From the NCBI RefSeq assembly GCF_010747475.1, contig NZ_VSLZ01000010.1, forward strand, positions 1-64,000: 64,000 nt of DNA. The letters are read 5' to 3'. This document shows positions 17,429 through 26,139 of this stretch, piece after piece. Numbering within the stretch: position 1 is the first letter of the stretch; each line of letters starts with the position of its first letter. The notes under the pieces are model-generated. The model searched no databases, was not told the origin of the DNA, and saw only the letters and a program-made list of their open reading frames with translations. A program made the position numbers and the translations under genes. Source of the stretch: Halorussus sp. MSC15.2. Lineage in GTDB: Archaea > Halobacteriota > Halobacteria > Halobacteriales > Haladaptataceae.

Positions 17429-17867
17429 CTTCCTAGGTGTTTGGGAGTCGATTCGGCGCCGATTGTGGGATGGACGCCGTTCGTAAGCATTCGATATCTG
17501 TAGCTATCGCTACCTGCGATTTAGCCCTTTCAGGCCTCGCCGTGCCGAATGCTTCCATCCTTCACTTATCCGGCCAAATACTTAAAATTGTTGGATATAT
17601 TATAGGAATAATGATACCACTCCTCGTCCGTGGGATGGTGATCCCGGACGGAACGTGCGAACAGTTGACGGGTTAACCCCTTACCACCATATAATTACCG
17701 ACTACGCAACAATTGAAGTTGAGTTGCACTACTTTCGAACAGTCGGCGAGGTGGTTCCGAAGATTTTTCGGGGCGATACGGTACTGCGGCAGTTTGCGTT
17801 CGAATATGGTGGTGACTGTTGCACTATTCCGGAACAGTAACAGTACCCCTCGCCGAACACTTCACGT
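17429..17867. promoter_or_regulatory. Divergent intergenic region between the helicase operon and the CARF regulator
   Basis: No convincing gene. An AT-rich patch (TACTTAAAATTG, GGATATATTATAGG) near 17580-17612 can supply a TATA box for the leftward operon, leaving a leader of over 100 nt. The rightward half holds two near-identical 21-bp sites (17723-17743 and 17818-17838), listed separately. Confidence 0.5.
17723..17838. promoter_or_regulatory. Pair of operator-like sites upstream of the CARF-HTH gene
   Basis: Sites at 17723-17743 and 17818-17838 both begin GTTGCACTA and end ACAGT, with 17 of 21 positions identical. Each is partly palindromic (CTATTCCGGAACAG in the second). They are 95 bp apart start to start, about nine helical turns, and the second ends 29 bp before the regulator start. 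This fits autoregulation by a dimeric HTH protein, possibly with looping. The binding protein is inferred. Confidence 0.45.
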
Positions 17868-18521
17868 ATGCGTACGTACCTCGCACCGCTTGGTTTCGAC
17901 AGTAGACGCGTAGTCCGACCAGTTCTGAGTGAAGGACTGGACGAGGGTGATCGGGTCGTGTTGCTACAACCGGTCGGTGGTTCAGAACGCGGCGAGGACG
18001 CGTTCGAGGAAGTCGAGAACGTACTAACTCAGGTCGTCCCCGCTCTCGATTTACAGATCGAACATCTCCCTCATAACGACTTCGTGGAGACGACTCTGTA
18101 CTGCGCCGACCTGATACAGAATGCAGAGGGAGAGATTATCGTTATTCTCGGCGGCGGCGCCCGAGAAATTCTACTTCCGTTGACCGTTGCGACATTTGGA
18201 AGCGACGTTTTCATCGACACGATTCTCCAAGTAGGTGACATAGATAGTAGCGTCCGACGAGTTCCCCAACTTAACCTACGCGGTAACGTCACGGATGCCG
18301 AGTGGAAACTCCTCGCGGACATCGCCGACCTAGATACTCTATTGTCTATCAGCGAGATAGCTAACCGATTAGATAAGTCGAAGAGCACTATCGCGCGGCA
18401 TGTTCCCACATTAGAATCGAAGGGATTCGTCCTCACCGAGAAAGAAGGCCGGAAGAAAACCGTCGATGTTACTGATAGTGGTAGGGTCTTCCTGAGAACG
18501 AGTACAAATCAGAGATTGTGA
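17868..18521 (+). CDS. CARF-domain winged-helix regulator, Csa3-like
   Basis: 217 residues. The N-terminal roughly 135 residues form an alternating beta/alpha fold like CARF domains: a first strand ending in a Gly-Phe-Asp loop (LAPLGFDSRR), VVLLQPVGG, and the glycine-rich ligand loop GGGARE preceded by IIVILG. The C-terminal roughly 75 residues form a winged HTH (ISEIANRLDKSKSTIARHVPTLESKGFV). Csa3 proteins bind cyclic oligoadenylate and regulate cas genes in archaea. Here there are no cas genes or repeats in the window; the neighbour is the divergently transcribed helicase/ATPase operon. A ligand-sensing regulator of that operon is the natural inference. Confidence 0.82.
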   Translation: MRTYLAPLGFDSRRVVRPVLSEGLDEGDRVVLLQPVGGSERGEDAFEEVENVLTQVVPALDLQIEHLPHNDFVETTLYCADLIQNAEGEIIVILGGGAREILLPLTVATFGSDVFIDTILQVGDIDSSVRRVPQLNLRGNVTDAEWKLLADIADLDTLLSISEIANRLDKSKSTIARHVPTLESKGFVLTEKEGRKKTVDVTDSGRVFLRTSTNQRL

Positions 18522-18882
18522 TTTCGATTCGGAATCTCTTCCAAAAAGGATACTCCTCGGCCGAAAATCTGGATTCAGATGGAAATGACGGTCCGGTCGT
18601 TTTCTTCTGGCGTCGATTCGATACTTAAATGGAATGTTGAAAACGGTTACCACTACCTTCCGTGGCGCGATCCACGTAGGTCGGCCCTCCTTTGGTAGTG
18701 TTAGCAAATCTGGCCTATCTGGGCAATAACTATGGCCTTCTAGTCTGTTCCTCCAACTGGATGATCTGCATCGCGTATTGGGACACATAGCATACTCCGA
18801 GGGATATCATCCGCGTCTTTGTACCGAAGATACGCCCCGGTAGTAACCGGGATTAATTGTGGACGCGTTCGGATACACCATT
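18522..18882. other. Intergenic stretch without a convincing gene
   Basis: About 360 bp. One imperfect hairpin, CGTGG/CCACG at 18661-18676 with flanking CCT/AGG pairs, could mark the 3' end of the CARF gene transcript. Nothing else was seen. Confidence 0.4.
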
Positions 18883-19173
18883 ATGACCAGAATCACACAG
18901 TCAACCCGTCTCGAACAAGTCGAACACATTCTCGGAAGCAGAACGAATATACTGGATTTTGCAGTTAAAGGCGAGAATGATTACTATACATGGGATGAAA
19001 GCGAAGACGCAGACTGGACTATTGAAGATGTAGACTACGTCGAAAACGTCGAGGAAGATCGCTTTATTCTGTACCTCCAGGGGGAGTACTTCACTTGCGA
19101 CATAGAGGCCTCACGTGAAGAAGGAAACAAGGGTCCCGTGCGGTGTTGGTGTGAAGAATCGAAAGATAAATAG
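18883..19173 (+). CDS. Small acidic protein of unknown function
   Basis: 96 residues from ATG 18883 (an in-frame ATG at 18859 would add 8 residues). Very acidic and aromatic-rich in the middle (YYTWDESEDADWTIEDVDYV), with three Cys in the C-terminal third (FTCD, RCWC), possibly a small metal or redox site. No membrane segment. I do not recognise it. It stands alone between the CARF gene and the lipoprotein genes. Confidence 0.55.
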   Translation: MTRITQSTRLEQVEHILGSRTNILDFAVKGENDYYTWDESEDADWTIEDVDYVENVEEDRFILYLQGEYFTCDIEASREEGNKGPVRCWCEESKDK

Positions 19174-19387
19174 CTCCGTTTCGTGGCGAATCAGCGTGAG
19201 GGGTGAGTTTGTGGAGTCGGGGAAGATGTTCTCTCTAATTCTTGTGGATGGCATTTCTGGCGAGGTAGAGGAACTATTCGGACAATCTCTTTGAGTGCTT
19301 CTCGGCTTAGTTTGCGGAGGATTCGTCGTTGAGGCTGGGGATGTCACAAAGAATTTACCACCAGTATTCGAACCTAACCTATCCCAA
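19174..19387. other. Intergenic stretch
   Basis: The 210 bp before the lipoprotein gene show no clear gene. The minus strand can be read as LSREALKEIVRIVPLPRQ over a short distance, perhaps a remnant, but I cannot place it. Confidence 0.25.
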
Positions 19388-20082
19388 ATGGTCCCCCTCA
19401 CACGCCGCCGCCTCCTCCACGTAGCGACAGCGATTGCCGGTGGACTGGCTGGTTGTAGTCAGTTCACGGCGGTGAAGCCTCATCGACGCGCTCCGTCTCC
19501 AGCGACGGAGCAACCATTCCCGAATCGGACACCGCGACCGATCCACCGATGGTTCACCGCCGGGCTGCCGTACCCCCGATTCGACTCACCGACCCGGATA
19601 ATGACCATACCGAAACACCACAACGGGAATCTTCCCCCCGACTCAATCAGTACGAAGTCATCGACTCTCAGTCACGTGCTCAACGGCTCACTGTCGCCGA
19701 TGGTGTAGACGGCGACGAACTCTCGTCGTTCATCTCCGCGACGAACTTCGACAGCGAGACCCTGTACTTAGAGACCCAGCAGGTCAAGGAGTGCTTCCGA
19801 TTACAGCTCTGTTACGTCTCGTGGCAATCGAAGAAAATCCAGACCGATTACACCCGGACGCTTCGACCGTACGATGAATCGTGTACCGTCGACGAACACG
19901 TCTTCGAATCACGCCTCGTCCGACTCCCGGTTGCACTCGACGCAGACTCGGTCAACTCCTACGGGTCGAGCATTGGCGGAAGCGGACGTTGCAACGGTGG
20001 TGGCTCCGTCCGCTCCGAGGGAGCAAGCGGAAGTAGCGATTCGACGACAACGCCTATCACTACTGCGGAGGGCGAGCAGTGA
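19388..20082 (+). pseudogene. Twin-arginine lipoprotein, frameshifted
   Basis: The start MVPLTRRRLLHVATAIAGGL and lipobox AGC (Cys 22 or so) mark a haloarchaeal Tat-exported lipoprotein. After CSQ the frame fails; adding one base near 19463 leads into the long second frame (GGEASSTRSVSSDGATIPES and on to the stop at 20082). The mature part is Ser/Thr-rich with one likely disulphide pair (ECFRLQLC) and a low-complexity Gly/Ser tail. The stop overlaps the next gene's start. It is the first gene of a run of exported proteins leading to the secretion ATPases, so a cell-surface part of the conjugation apparatus is likely. Confidence 0.62.
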
Positions 20083-21365
20083 TGCGCGGTAGCTCCTCGA
20101 CGCGTCGTGGTTTTCTGGCGGTCGCGGGTGCGACACTAGCCGCAGGCTGTAGTGAGTTCAACCCACTCGATAGCAGTACTAGTGAATCTGTCTACAGCCA
20201 CGAGTTGCCGGATGTCACCGACGACGGTGAATCTGGACCAGTTGTCACCGAGGCGATTCCGGTCGCTATCGAGCAGTCCAAACTGGACGAAGCGACACAG
20301 CGCGTGAACGAGCTCCTGGAGACCCTCCCGATGCCATTCGGGTCGGAGAGCATCCCGAATGGCTACATCAGACACCGACTTCTCGATGCCGCCAGCGAAG
20401 CGACGGCACACGTCGAGGATGCTCGGACGACTCATACTCGTTTTGCTGCGTTTCAGTCGCTCCGCGAAGCGCGTGCCAACGCTCGGTATGCCGCGGCCGG
20501 CTGGGGATTCGTCGAGCGTGGCGTGACACAGGCCGACTTGAAGACGGAACATCAGCAAGCGCTTGACGAAGCCCGTACACTCCGGACAAACCACGAGTAC
20601 CGCGGGACGGATCCGGTCCGTGCAGCGCTCGTCCACGCTCATATTGAGCGAAATCTCGACCACGTCCTTGACGCCCGGAAACCATCTGGCCGAGCTGAAC
20701 ACGGTTCGTTGTTGGCCGTCGCCGAGTGGGGAGAACACGCAGAGCAGGCGACTGCCCTCGCCGCCGACAGCCGCTATCTGTATGATCAATTCACGGCCTC
20801 GCTTCCATCCGACGCCGGGACTATCCGCAAGACGCTCGGGACTGCGACCGAGCACCTCGCACAGGACCTCCGGAGTCGTGACAAAGACCTGCCCTCGGAA
20901 CCGACTGAGGACGACCATGACATCGCGTGGTGGCTTCAGTATCGACTCCGCGACGATGCAGCGAGGAGTGTGGATGCGGTCGCTGACGCGATTGGTCCGG
21001 CTAGTGCGGTGTTAGCCGCGACTGGGGGACTTACCGACTTTCTCGCGTATGAGCGCATTCGGGATCGAATCGAGAGCGGCGAGCAGTTCGGCGTTCAGAA
21101 TGCGGCGGACGTTCGGTCGGTGCGCTCGCAGGCTATCGAAGCGATTCGGACGGCACTTGAGGAGAGTCCACGACCGGAACTTGTCCGTCCGATTCTCGCA
21201 GATGCGGCGGCTCGCGTCGCCTACGCCGACGAGCGGCTCGCCCGTCATCAGGGCGAAGTTCGGCTTGCACAACTTGAGGACCCTGTTCGTGGATATATTA
21301 CCGCGACTGTCCGCGCTCGGAGTACGCCGTCCGCGTGTCGTCGTGTCCTCAATGCGCTCGAATGA
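20082..21365 (+). CDS. Twin-arginine lipoprotein, helical, unknown function
   Basis: About 427 residues. The ATG at 20082 overlaps the preceding TGA; a GTG at 20079 is the alternative start. The signal is RRGFLAVAGATLAAGCSEF, with the twin arginine and lipobox Cys intact. The mature protein is mostly helical with many Arg/Glu/Ala repeats and no Cys beyond the lipobox that I noticed until the far C-terminus (SACRRVL). Exported and membrane-anchored, it is next to another lipoprotein and upstream of the pilin-like gene. Its function in the secretion module is unknown. Confidence 0.8.
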   Translation: MRGSSSTRRGFLAVAGATLAAGCSEFNPLDSSTSESVYSHELPDVTDDGESGPVVTEAIPVAIEQSKLDEATQRVNELLETLPMPFGSESIPNGYIRHRLLDAASEATAHVEDARTTHTRFAAFQSLREARANARYAAAGWGFVERGVTQADLKTEHQQALDEARTLRTNHEYRGTDPVRAALVHAHIERNLDHVLDARKPSGRAEHGSLLAVAEWGEHAEQATALAADSRYLYDQFTASLPSDAGTIRKTLGTATEHLAQDLRSRDKDLPSEPTEDDHDIAWWLQYRLRDDAARSVDAVADAIGPASAVLAATGGLTDFLAYERIRDRIESGEQFGVQNAADVRSVRSQAIEAIRTALEESPRPELVRPILADAAARVAYADERLARHQGEVRLAQLEDPVRGYITATVRARSTPSACRRVLNALE

Positions 21366-21769
21366 TGAGGGCGACGGTCTTGACGTAGGAACTGGCTACT
21401 TTCTGGAACTTGCGGGTCAGAATCTCGGTTGTTGCTGTTTCGAGAGAAGGTCTCAGTATGTCGCCCAATACTAGTGTATTGTCGAAAACTATTAAACAGA
21501 TATCTTGTCATTGGTGATGTATCCTCTATGGTCGGATGCGTTTCTCTACAGCATTATCTGCGCCACTTCTAGAAATATACTGACTATTATTGGCCGAACA
21601 GAAGTTATATAGTACCCTGACCAGCACCACGAACTACCGCCGAATCGCGGTCACTCGACCGCGGAACAATACGCCATACGCTAATCTAGTAGTCACAACT
21701 CTGCCGATCTAGGTATTGGTCCGCAGTTGGACGACCAACACGACCGCGTTCAGGTGAGAAGCCAACCCT
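21366..21769. promoter_or_regulatory. Promoter region of the secretion operon
   Basis: 404 bp without a gene. AGTTATATAG at about 21608-21617 is a good haloarchaeal TATA box; with TSS near 21640 it would leave a leader of about 130 nt before the ATG at 21770. The AT-rich stretch 21480-21620 stands out from the GC-rich genes. Confidence 0.45.
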
Positions 21770-22249
21770 ATGAACGAACAACCGACAGACCCGACAATTG
21801 AGGTATCGGCCGAATTTCTAAGTGACGACTCCCACTCTACGTCCCAACGGAGACACCGCTTCAAAGCGATTATCACCCGCACCTCTCCGCGAGTGACGAC
21901 CCTTGCAATGGGGCTTGCATTCTTTATCACTGCTGTCGGCCCCGCCGCTGCACAGAGCCAAGTCGGTGACGTGTACTGTAATACTGGCGTCGCAACCGGT
22001 ATCGATCTCGTGTTCAGCGCGGTCGCCGGACTCGGACTTCCGGCAACAGGCTACTACACCGGGAAGGCTGGCCTCTCGTACATGCGTGCAGGAGGCAATC
22101 CTGAGCAACAGAACGAGGCGAAAGAGAAACTCGTCATGTCTGGCATCGGTTTCGGCATCGTCGTGCTTGCTCTCGTCTCACCTGAACTCATCGACAAGAT
22201 TGGTAGTCAGATGGGCTTTGGCTTCTCGGACTGCGTCAAGCCATTCTAA
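21770..22249 (+). CDS. Pilin-like two-TM protein (VirB2/TrbC-like in architecture)
   Basis: 159 residues. A cytoplasmic N-terminal stretch of about 45 residues precedes a hydrophobic segment (VTTLAMGLAFFITAVGPAAA) ending in a plausible AxA signal peptidase site. A short mature part follows with a second segment (LVFSAVAGLGLPATGYYTG) and a third (GIGFGIVVLALVSPELI). Two Cys (YCNTG and SDCVKPF) may form a disulphide. Long leader plus small Gly/Ala-rich hydrophobic mature protein, directly upstream of VirB6/VirB4-like genes, is the VirB2 arrangement. The family match is by architecture only. Confidence 0.6.
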   Translation: MNEQPTDPTIEVSAEFLSDDSHSTSQRRHRFKAIITRTSPRVTTLAMGLAFFITAVGPAAAQSQVGDVYCNTGVATGIDLVFSAVAGLGLPATGYYTGKAGLSYMRAGGNPEQQNEAKEKLVMSGIGFGIVVLALVSPELIDKIGSQMGFGFSDCVKPF

Positions 22250-22292
22250 CCCACCTGAATCGATACAGAACTCCCCTGCAGTCCTCGAACGC

Positions 22293-24050
22293 ATGTCTGT
22301 CCGTCACGCGATACCCGCCGTGCTTGCCCTGCTTCTCGTGAGCAGTAGCACCATCGGTATCGCAGGAAGCGTGCAGACCGCGACACCAGCTAACTATGAC
22401 TCGGCAATCCCTGACGACGGACCCGATTACGGCGTGAACAACAGTACGTTCCAGCGTCTCTGGTCGGAAGACACCGACAACGGGAATCTCTCCGCCGACG
22501 ATTTCGGGGATGCGAACGTCGGTTCTCGGAGCGAGTTCACTCGACGGCTTGCCCAGTCGACAGACATCCCGTTCCCTCGTCCACCACAAGCGGCCGGTGA
22601 CTGGAACCGCGGTGACTTCGACGATTACACACCCGGCAATCAGCGTTCGTCAGTCCACCCAATAGGAGCATCCCTCACGGATGGCGTGTACATCAAAGAT
22701 GCCTACGTCAGCGTTTTCGCTATCCAGCCGTCGACAATCCTTCACCGAGGGAATGAGACGACACGGTATGTTTCGCCGGACGGCACGGTTCGCACAGTTA
22801 GCGATTACCGGGTTGCCGTGCCGCAAAGTGATCGAACCGGGTCGGAGCGTGACCGCTGGTCAGTTGACCAAACCAAGATCGAGTCCATCAAGCTCACAGC
22901 AGACGGACAACCGCTCGATACTGGTCGCGGCCACCAAGCGACGCTCCAATACACCGACCTCTCAGGGTCGCCGGGACTGACTGTCACGGCCACTATCTCG
23001 GTGCAACTCCGCCACGTTACACTCGACTGCCCGAGTTGGAACCAAACAGGTGACGGTTGTGGTGGCGGGTGGACGCACGACGTTGAAACCCTCGAAGCGT
23101 CGAAAACAGTGTCGACCTCTCAGAACGTCTCTGTCGCCCAACTCACTCAAGCTACGGGCAATCGTGTTCAGTTTGAAACCGACGAGAACCGAACCGGCGC
23201 GGTCGTCCATCCGAATACTGAGTGGGCGACGATTACGGTCAGCGACGATGTTCGCGCCCGGAGCAACTGGCGGTTCTACACGGCCGGACGCGCCGGATGG
23301 CAGACGATGGCCACGCGGACTGCAACCAACACGTCGCGTGCTGAATCCTCGGTGCGCCCCGTCCAGGTTCACGCATTCCCGAGCCAGCAGACACCGTCCG
23401 TTCCGACTGACCCAACCGACGATGGGAAACGCCCACTCGTCATCGAAGAAGCGTGGGGTACAGAACGGACAGGACCATCGCTCTCGCCGAATATCGACCT
23501 CGAATCGGCCGACTCATACGTGAACGCAGACTCGGTCGCGCTGAGTTCCACGACCTTGGACGAGCGCGACTTCCGCGAGGTCACAGTCCACGGTATCATT
23601 CGAGGCCAATCACGAACAGTCTCACTCGCCGAGCAACAGACCGTCCGCGAGACGAATCTCACCGTAACCGTCACCAAAGCCACTGCGACCCATGCAGTCG
23701 TTCAGGCGCGAGTGACGGAGAACTCGACCGGAGATGCCGTCACGACTGGCCGTGTCCAAATCAGGAATCAGACGACAGCCCTGAATAGTAGTGGAATCGG
23801 GGTTGTGACCCTCTCGAACCCGGATTCCGTCGTTCGCGGGGAGTATACCCCAACAGCGTGGTGGCAGGCCGAGAAACCGTATACGAAATCGACGGACATT
23901 ACGACGCTTCCTGCCGACTTTCCGGACGCTCAGTCGCTCATCCAACTCGTCGTCGTGACGATACTCTGGTTCCTCCCTGTTGCAGTCCTGCTCTTCGGCT
24001 TCGACTACATGTCCGGCGGCGAATTGCTCGGACTCTCAAACAGAACATGA
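22293..24050 (+). CDS. Large secreted surface protein with C-terminal TM anchor
   Basis: 585 residues from ATG 22293. Sec signal peptide VLALLLVSSSTIGIAGS, a long Ser/Thr/Asn-rich extracellular part with many N-x-S/T sequons, a small Cys-containing loop (CPSWNQTGDGCGGGW), and a C-terminal TM segment (LIQLVVVTILWFLPVAVLLF) followed by a short cytoplasmic tail. Its stop overlaps the next start as ATGA. In this module it is a candidate for the surface-exposed part of the mating or secretion channel. I do not recognise the extracellular fold. Confidence 0.75.
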   Translation: MSVRHAIPAVLALLLVSSSTIGIAGSVQTATPANYDSAIPDDGPDYGVNNSTFQRLWSEDTDNGNLSADDFGDANVGSRSEFTRRLAQSTDIPFPRPPQAAGDWNRGDFDDYTPGNQRSSVHPIGASLTDGVYIKDAYVSVFAIQPSTILHRGNETTRYVSPDGTVRTVSDYRVAVPQSDRTGSERDRWSVDQTKIESIKLTADGQPLDTGRGHQATLQYTDLSGSPGLTVTATISVQLRHVTLDCPSWNQTGDGCGGGWTHDVETLEASKTVSTSQNVSVAQLTQATGNRVQFETDENRTGAVVHPNTEWATITVSDDVRARSNWRFYTAGRAGWQTMATRTATNTSRAESSVRPVQVHAFPSQQTPSVPTDPTDDGKRPLVIEEAWGTERTGPSLSPNIDLESADSYVNADSVALSSTTLDERDFREVTVHGIIRGQSRTVSLAEQQTVRETNLTVTVTKATATHAVVQARVTENSTGDAVTTGRVQIRNQTTALNSSGIGVVTLSNPDSVVRGEYTPTAWWQAEKPYTKSTDITTLPADFPDAQSLIQLVVVTILWFLPVAVLLFGFDYMSGGELLGLSNRT

Positions 24051-24937
24051 ACGAGAACACAACTTCATCTAATCACGGTAGGTGTATCGACCGTCGAACA
24101 GCTCTTACTGGACTTAGCGGAGCAATCATTACGCTTGCTGGCTGTTCATCATCGCCATCAGAGACTAACAGCACAAGTTCTAGTACATCTCCTGCCTCTG
24201 GAAGTGACACCAACGTCTTTGAGCGCGTCGGAATGGTCGAGACGGATCTCGTTGTCAAACTCGCCAGCGATACAGAGGTAGATTCGGTGAACCTCCTCAA
24301 CCCTGCCGGTGACATGAACGCGCTCCAGCAAGTTCAGGAAGGAGTGACACAGGTATCGTTTCAGCTACTCGGTGAGACCGAAGATGGGTACACGCCAGGT
24401 GACTACCGCGTGGTCGCTGTCGCTAGTGATGAGACTATTGGTGAGACGACGATTTCCCTCCAACCCGAACTCATGATTACAGACCTCAAGTGGGCGCGGA
24501 ATCACCCGGATATGGCCTGGGAGAGGGATAGATCGACATGGGAACAACACGCTGCGTTCACTATCGAGAATACAGGGAATGCACCATCATTCCTTACGAA
24601 GACCCGGTGGTCGAACGCCCCGCTCTGTCGAGTCAAGTCTCAGGAGACGATGGAGTTCGGTCACGGTGTTCTTCTTCCCGCTGGTGAGGCAACGGTCGTC
24701 TACTCGTCAGCGCCAATCTACCAAACAGAAGGGCGTCTCGGCATGGGAGCGCACGTGAACTGTGACGACCTTGGGACGTCCCCTCTCACCGTCACTGGAG
24801 TCGTCCAAGCTGGGGCGAACCCGTCGTACTCACAGATGATCGAATATGGCGGCACAAACAGCTCATGCGAGTTGGCCATTGTTGACGGCGGCCCGACTGA
24901 CCCGACCCAAACGACCTCGAACAGGAGTGATACTTGA
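24047..24937 (+). CDS. Twin-arginine lipoprotein of the secretion module
   Basis: 296 residues. Signal RRTALTGLSGAIITLAGCSS with twin Arg and lipobox Cys. A Ser/Thr linker is followed by a beta-rich domain (VVAVASDETIGETTISLQPE) that looks like an Ig-like or CARDB-like adhesion module, with Cys at PLCRV, VNCDD and SSCEL that could be paired. The start overlaps the upstream stop as ATGA, and its own stop overlaps the next ATG as TGATG, so the three genes are translationally coupled. Confidence 0.78.
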   Translation: MNENTTSSNHGRCIDRRTALTGLSGAIITLAGCSSSPSETNSTSSSTSPASGSDTNVFERVGMVETDLVVKLASDTEVDSVNLLNPAGDMNALQQVQEGVTQVSFQLLGETEDGYTPGDYRVVAVASDETIGETTISLQPELMITDLKWARNHPDMAWERDRSTWEQHAAFTIENTGNAPSFLTKTRWSNAPLCRVKSQETMEFGHGVLLPAGEATVVYSSAPIYQTEGRLGMGAHVNCDDLGTSPLTVTGVVQAGANPSYSQMIEYGGTNSSCELAIVDGGPTDPTQTTSNRSDT

Positions 24938-26133
24938 TGGGGTGGTTTGAAGAGCAGGTTGAGGACGCTATTAAGAACGTCCTCGCGGGCGTAAAAGATG
25001 CGCTTCTTGGGTTTGCGAACAACATCTTTGAGGCACTCCTCAATCCCATTGTTGGCGTTCCAGCACCGAAATCTAACTCTAGGTACATCGTCGTCGGTAC
25101 ACCCGATAATGCACCATGGCAGAGCCTATATGCCGAGTTCTATATCCAATACATCCTACCGTTAACGATTACATTGCTGGTTATCGGACTCGCGTACATC
25201 GGTCTTCGGTCAGGATCCGTCAGTAACTATCGTCGCAAGCGTCTCGTCCGACGTATTGGTCTCGTGTTTCTCGGGTCGTTCGTCTGGTTCCCACTTGTCT
25301 CGCTCCCGCTCCAGTTTATCAATGCGATGGGACTCACCCTTGCCCCGGTCGACAGTATGTCGGTCGGATTGGGAAGCCTCGTTGAGTCAGCAGTCGGTGG
25401 ACTCTTCGTCGTACTCACGATGGCAATCGTCACGAACTTCCTGCTTATTGTCGCAGCTCTCGTCTACGGCCTCCGGTGGCTTGGAATTCTTGTACTGACA
25501 CTACTAATTCCATTACTTGGTGTCTTCTGGGCACTTGATATCTGGCCACTCAGTCCCGCCTCAGAAATTGCTCGTCGTGCTGCGGGCATTTATCCCGGTC
25601 TCATTCTTTCGGGACTTCCTGCTGCGGTTCTCTTTCGGATTGGCTGGCAGATGGATCTCACAGCAGGTGCAAGTGGTATCTTCTCGCTGTTCCTCGGACT
25701 CATTCTCATCCCCGCAGCTTGTCTTGCCTCGATCATGACTGTCTACTGGTCCTCCCCTGCAATCAGAACAATTGCTCGTAAGAGCGCGACAAAGACGAAT
25801 CCGGCGACCGCTGCCTCAGCGGCGAAGAAGGGAACTGGGAAATCGGTTCGTGGTGCCCGCAACGTCCATCGCGGGTACGCTCAGAACGCACACGGTCCGG
25901 TCACGAAGAGTGGGCAGACGCAGCTTGGCAGCGGCGACTCGAACGCTTACAAACTGGGGTCGTCTGCTCAGTCCGCGAAGGAACACGCAGGCCGCTACAA
26001 CGACCGCCGGAAGTCGGAGTCCGGCCGGATGCGTGACCAAGCAAAAGCAGACGTAACAGACGCGACGCAGGCGGCGAAGGCGCGATCCAAGCAGGCATTC
26101 AGAAACACGAAAGAGAAGGTTTCACGGTGGTAA
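24937..26133 (+). CDS. Polytopic membrane protein, VirB6/TrbL-like
   Basis: 398 residues. A short amphipathic N-terminus (WFEEQVEDAIKNVLAGVKDA) precedes about six hydrophobic segments between residues 65 and 275 and a long basic Ala/Lys/Ser/Arg-rich cytoplasmic tail (residues about 280-398). The same architecture is seen in VirB6/TrbL channel proteins of type IV secretion systems. It lies between the exported proteins and the VirB4 gene (6 nt gap), the usual gene order. The family call is by architecture and context. Confidence 0.68.
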   Translation: MGWFEEQVEDAIKNVLAGVKDALLGFANNIFEALLNPIVGVPAPKSNSRYIVVGTPDNAPWQSLYAEFYIQYILPLTITLLVIGLAYIGLRSGSVSNYRRKRLVRRIGLVFLGSFVWFPLVSLPLQFINAMGLTLAPVDSMSVGLGSLVESAVGGLFVVLTMAIVTNFLLIVAALVYGLRWLGILVLTLLIPLLGVFWALDIWPLSPASEIARRAAGIYPGLILSGLPAAVLFRIGWQMDLTAGASGIFSLFLGLILIPAACLASIMTVYWSSPAIRTIARKSATKTNPATAASAAKKGTGKSVRGARNVHRGYAQNAHGPVTKSGQTQLGSGDSNAYKLGSSAQSAKEHAGRYNDRRKSESGRMRDQAKADVTDATQAAKARSKQAFRNTKEKVSRW

Positions 26134-26139
26134 TTTCCT

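Noticed and set aside
17437-17676. Short plus-strand frame with a hydrophobic stretch in the divergent region
   Set aside because: No ribosome site or TATA at the right distance, and the start lies within the 5' region of the opposite operon; too weak to call.
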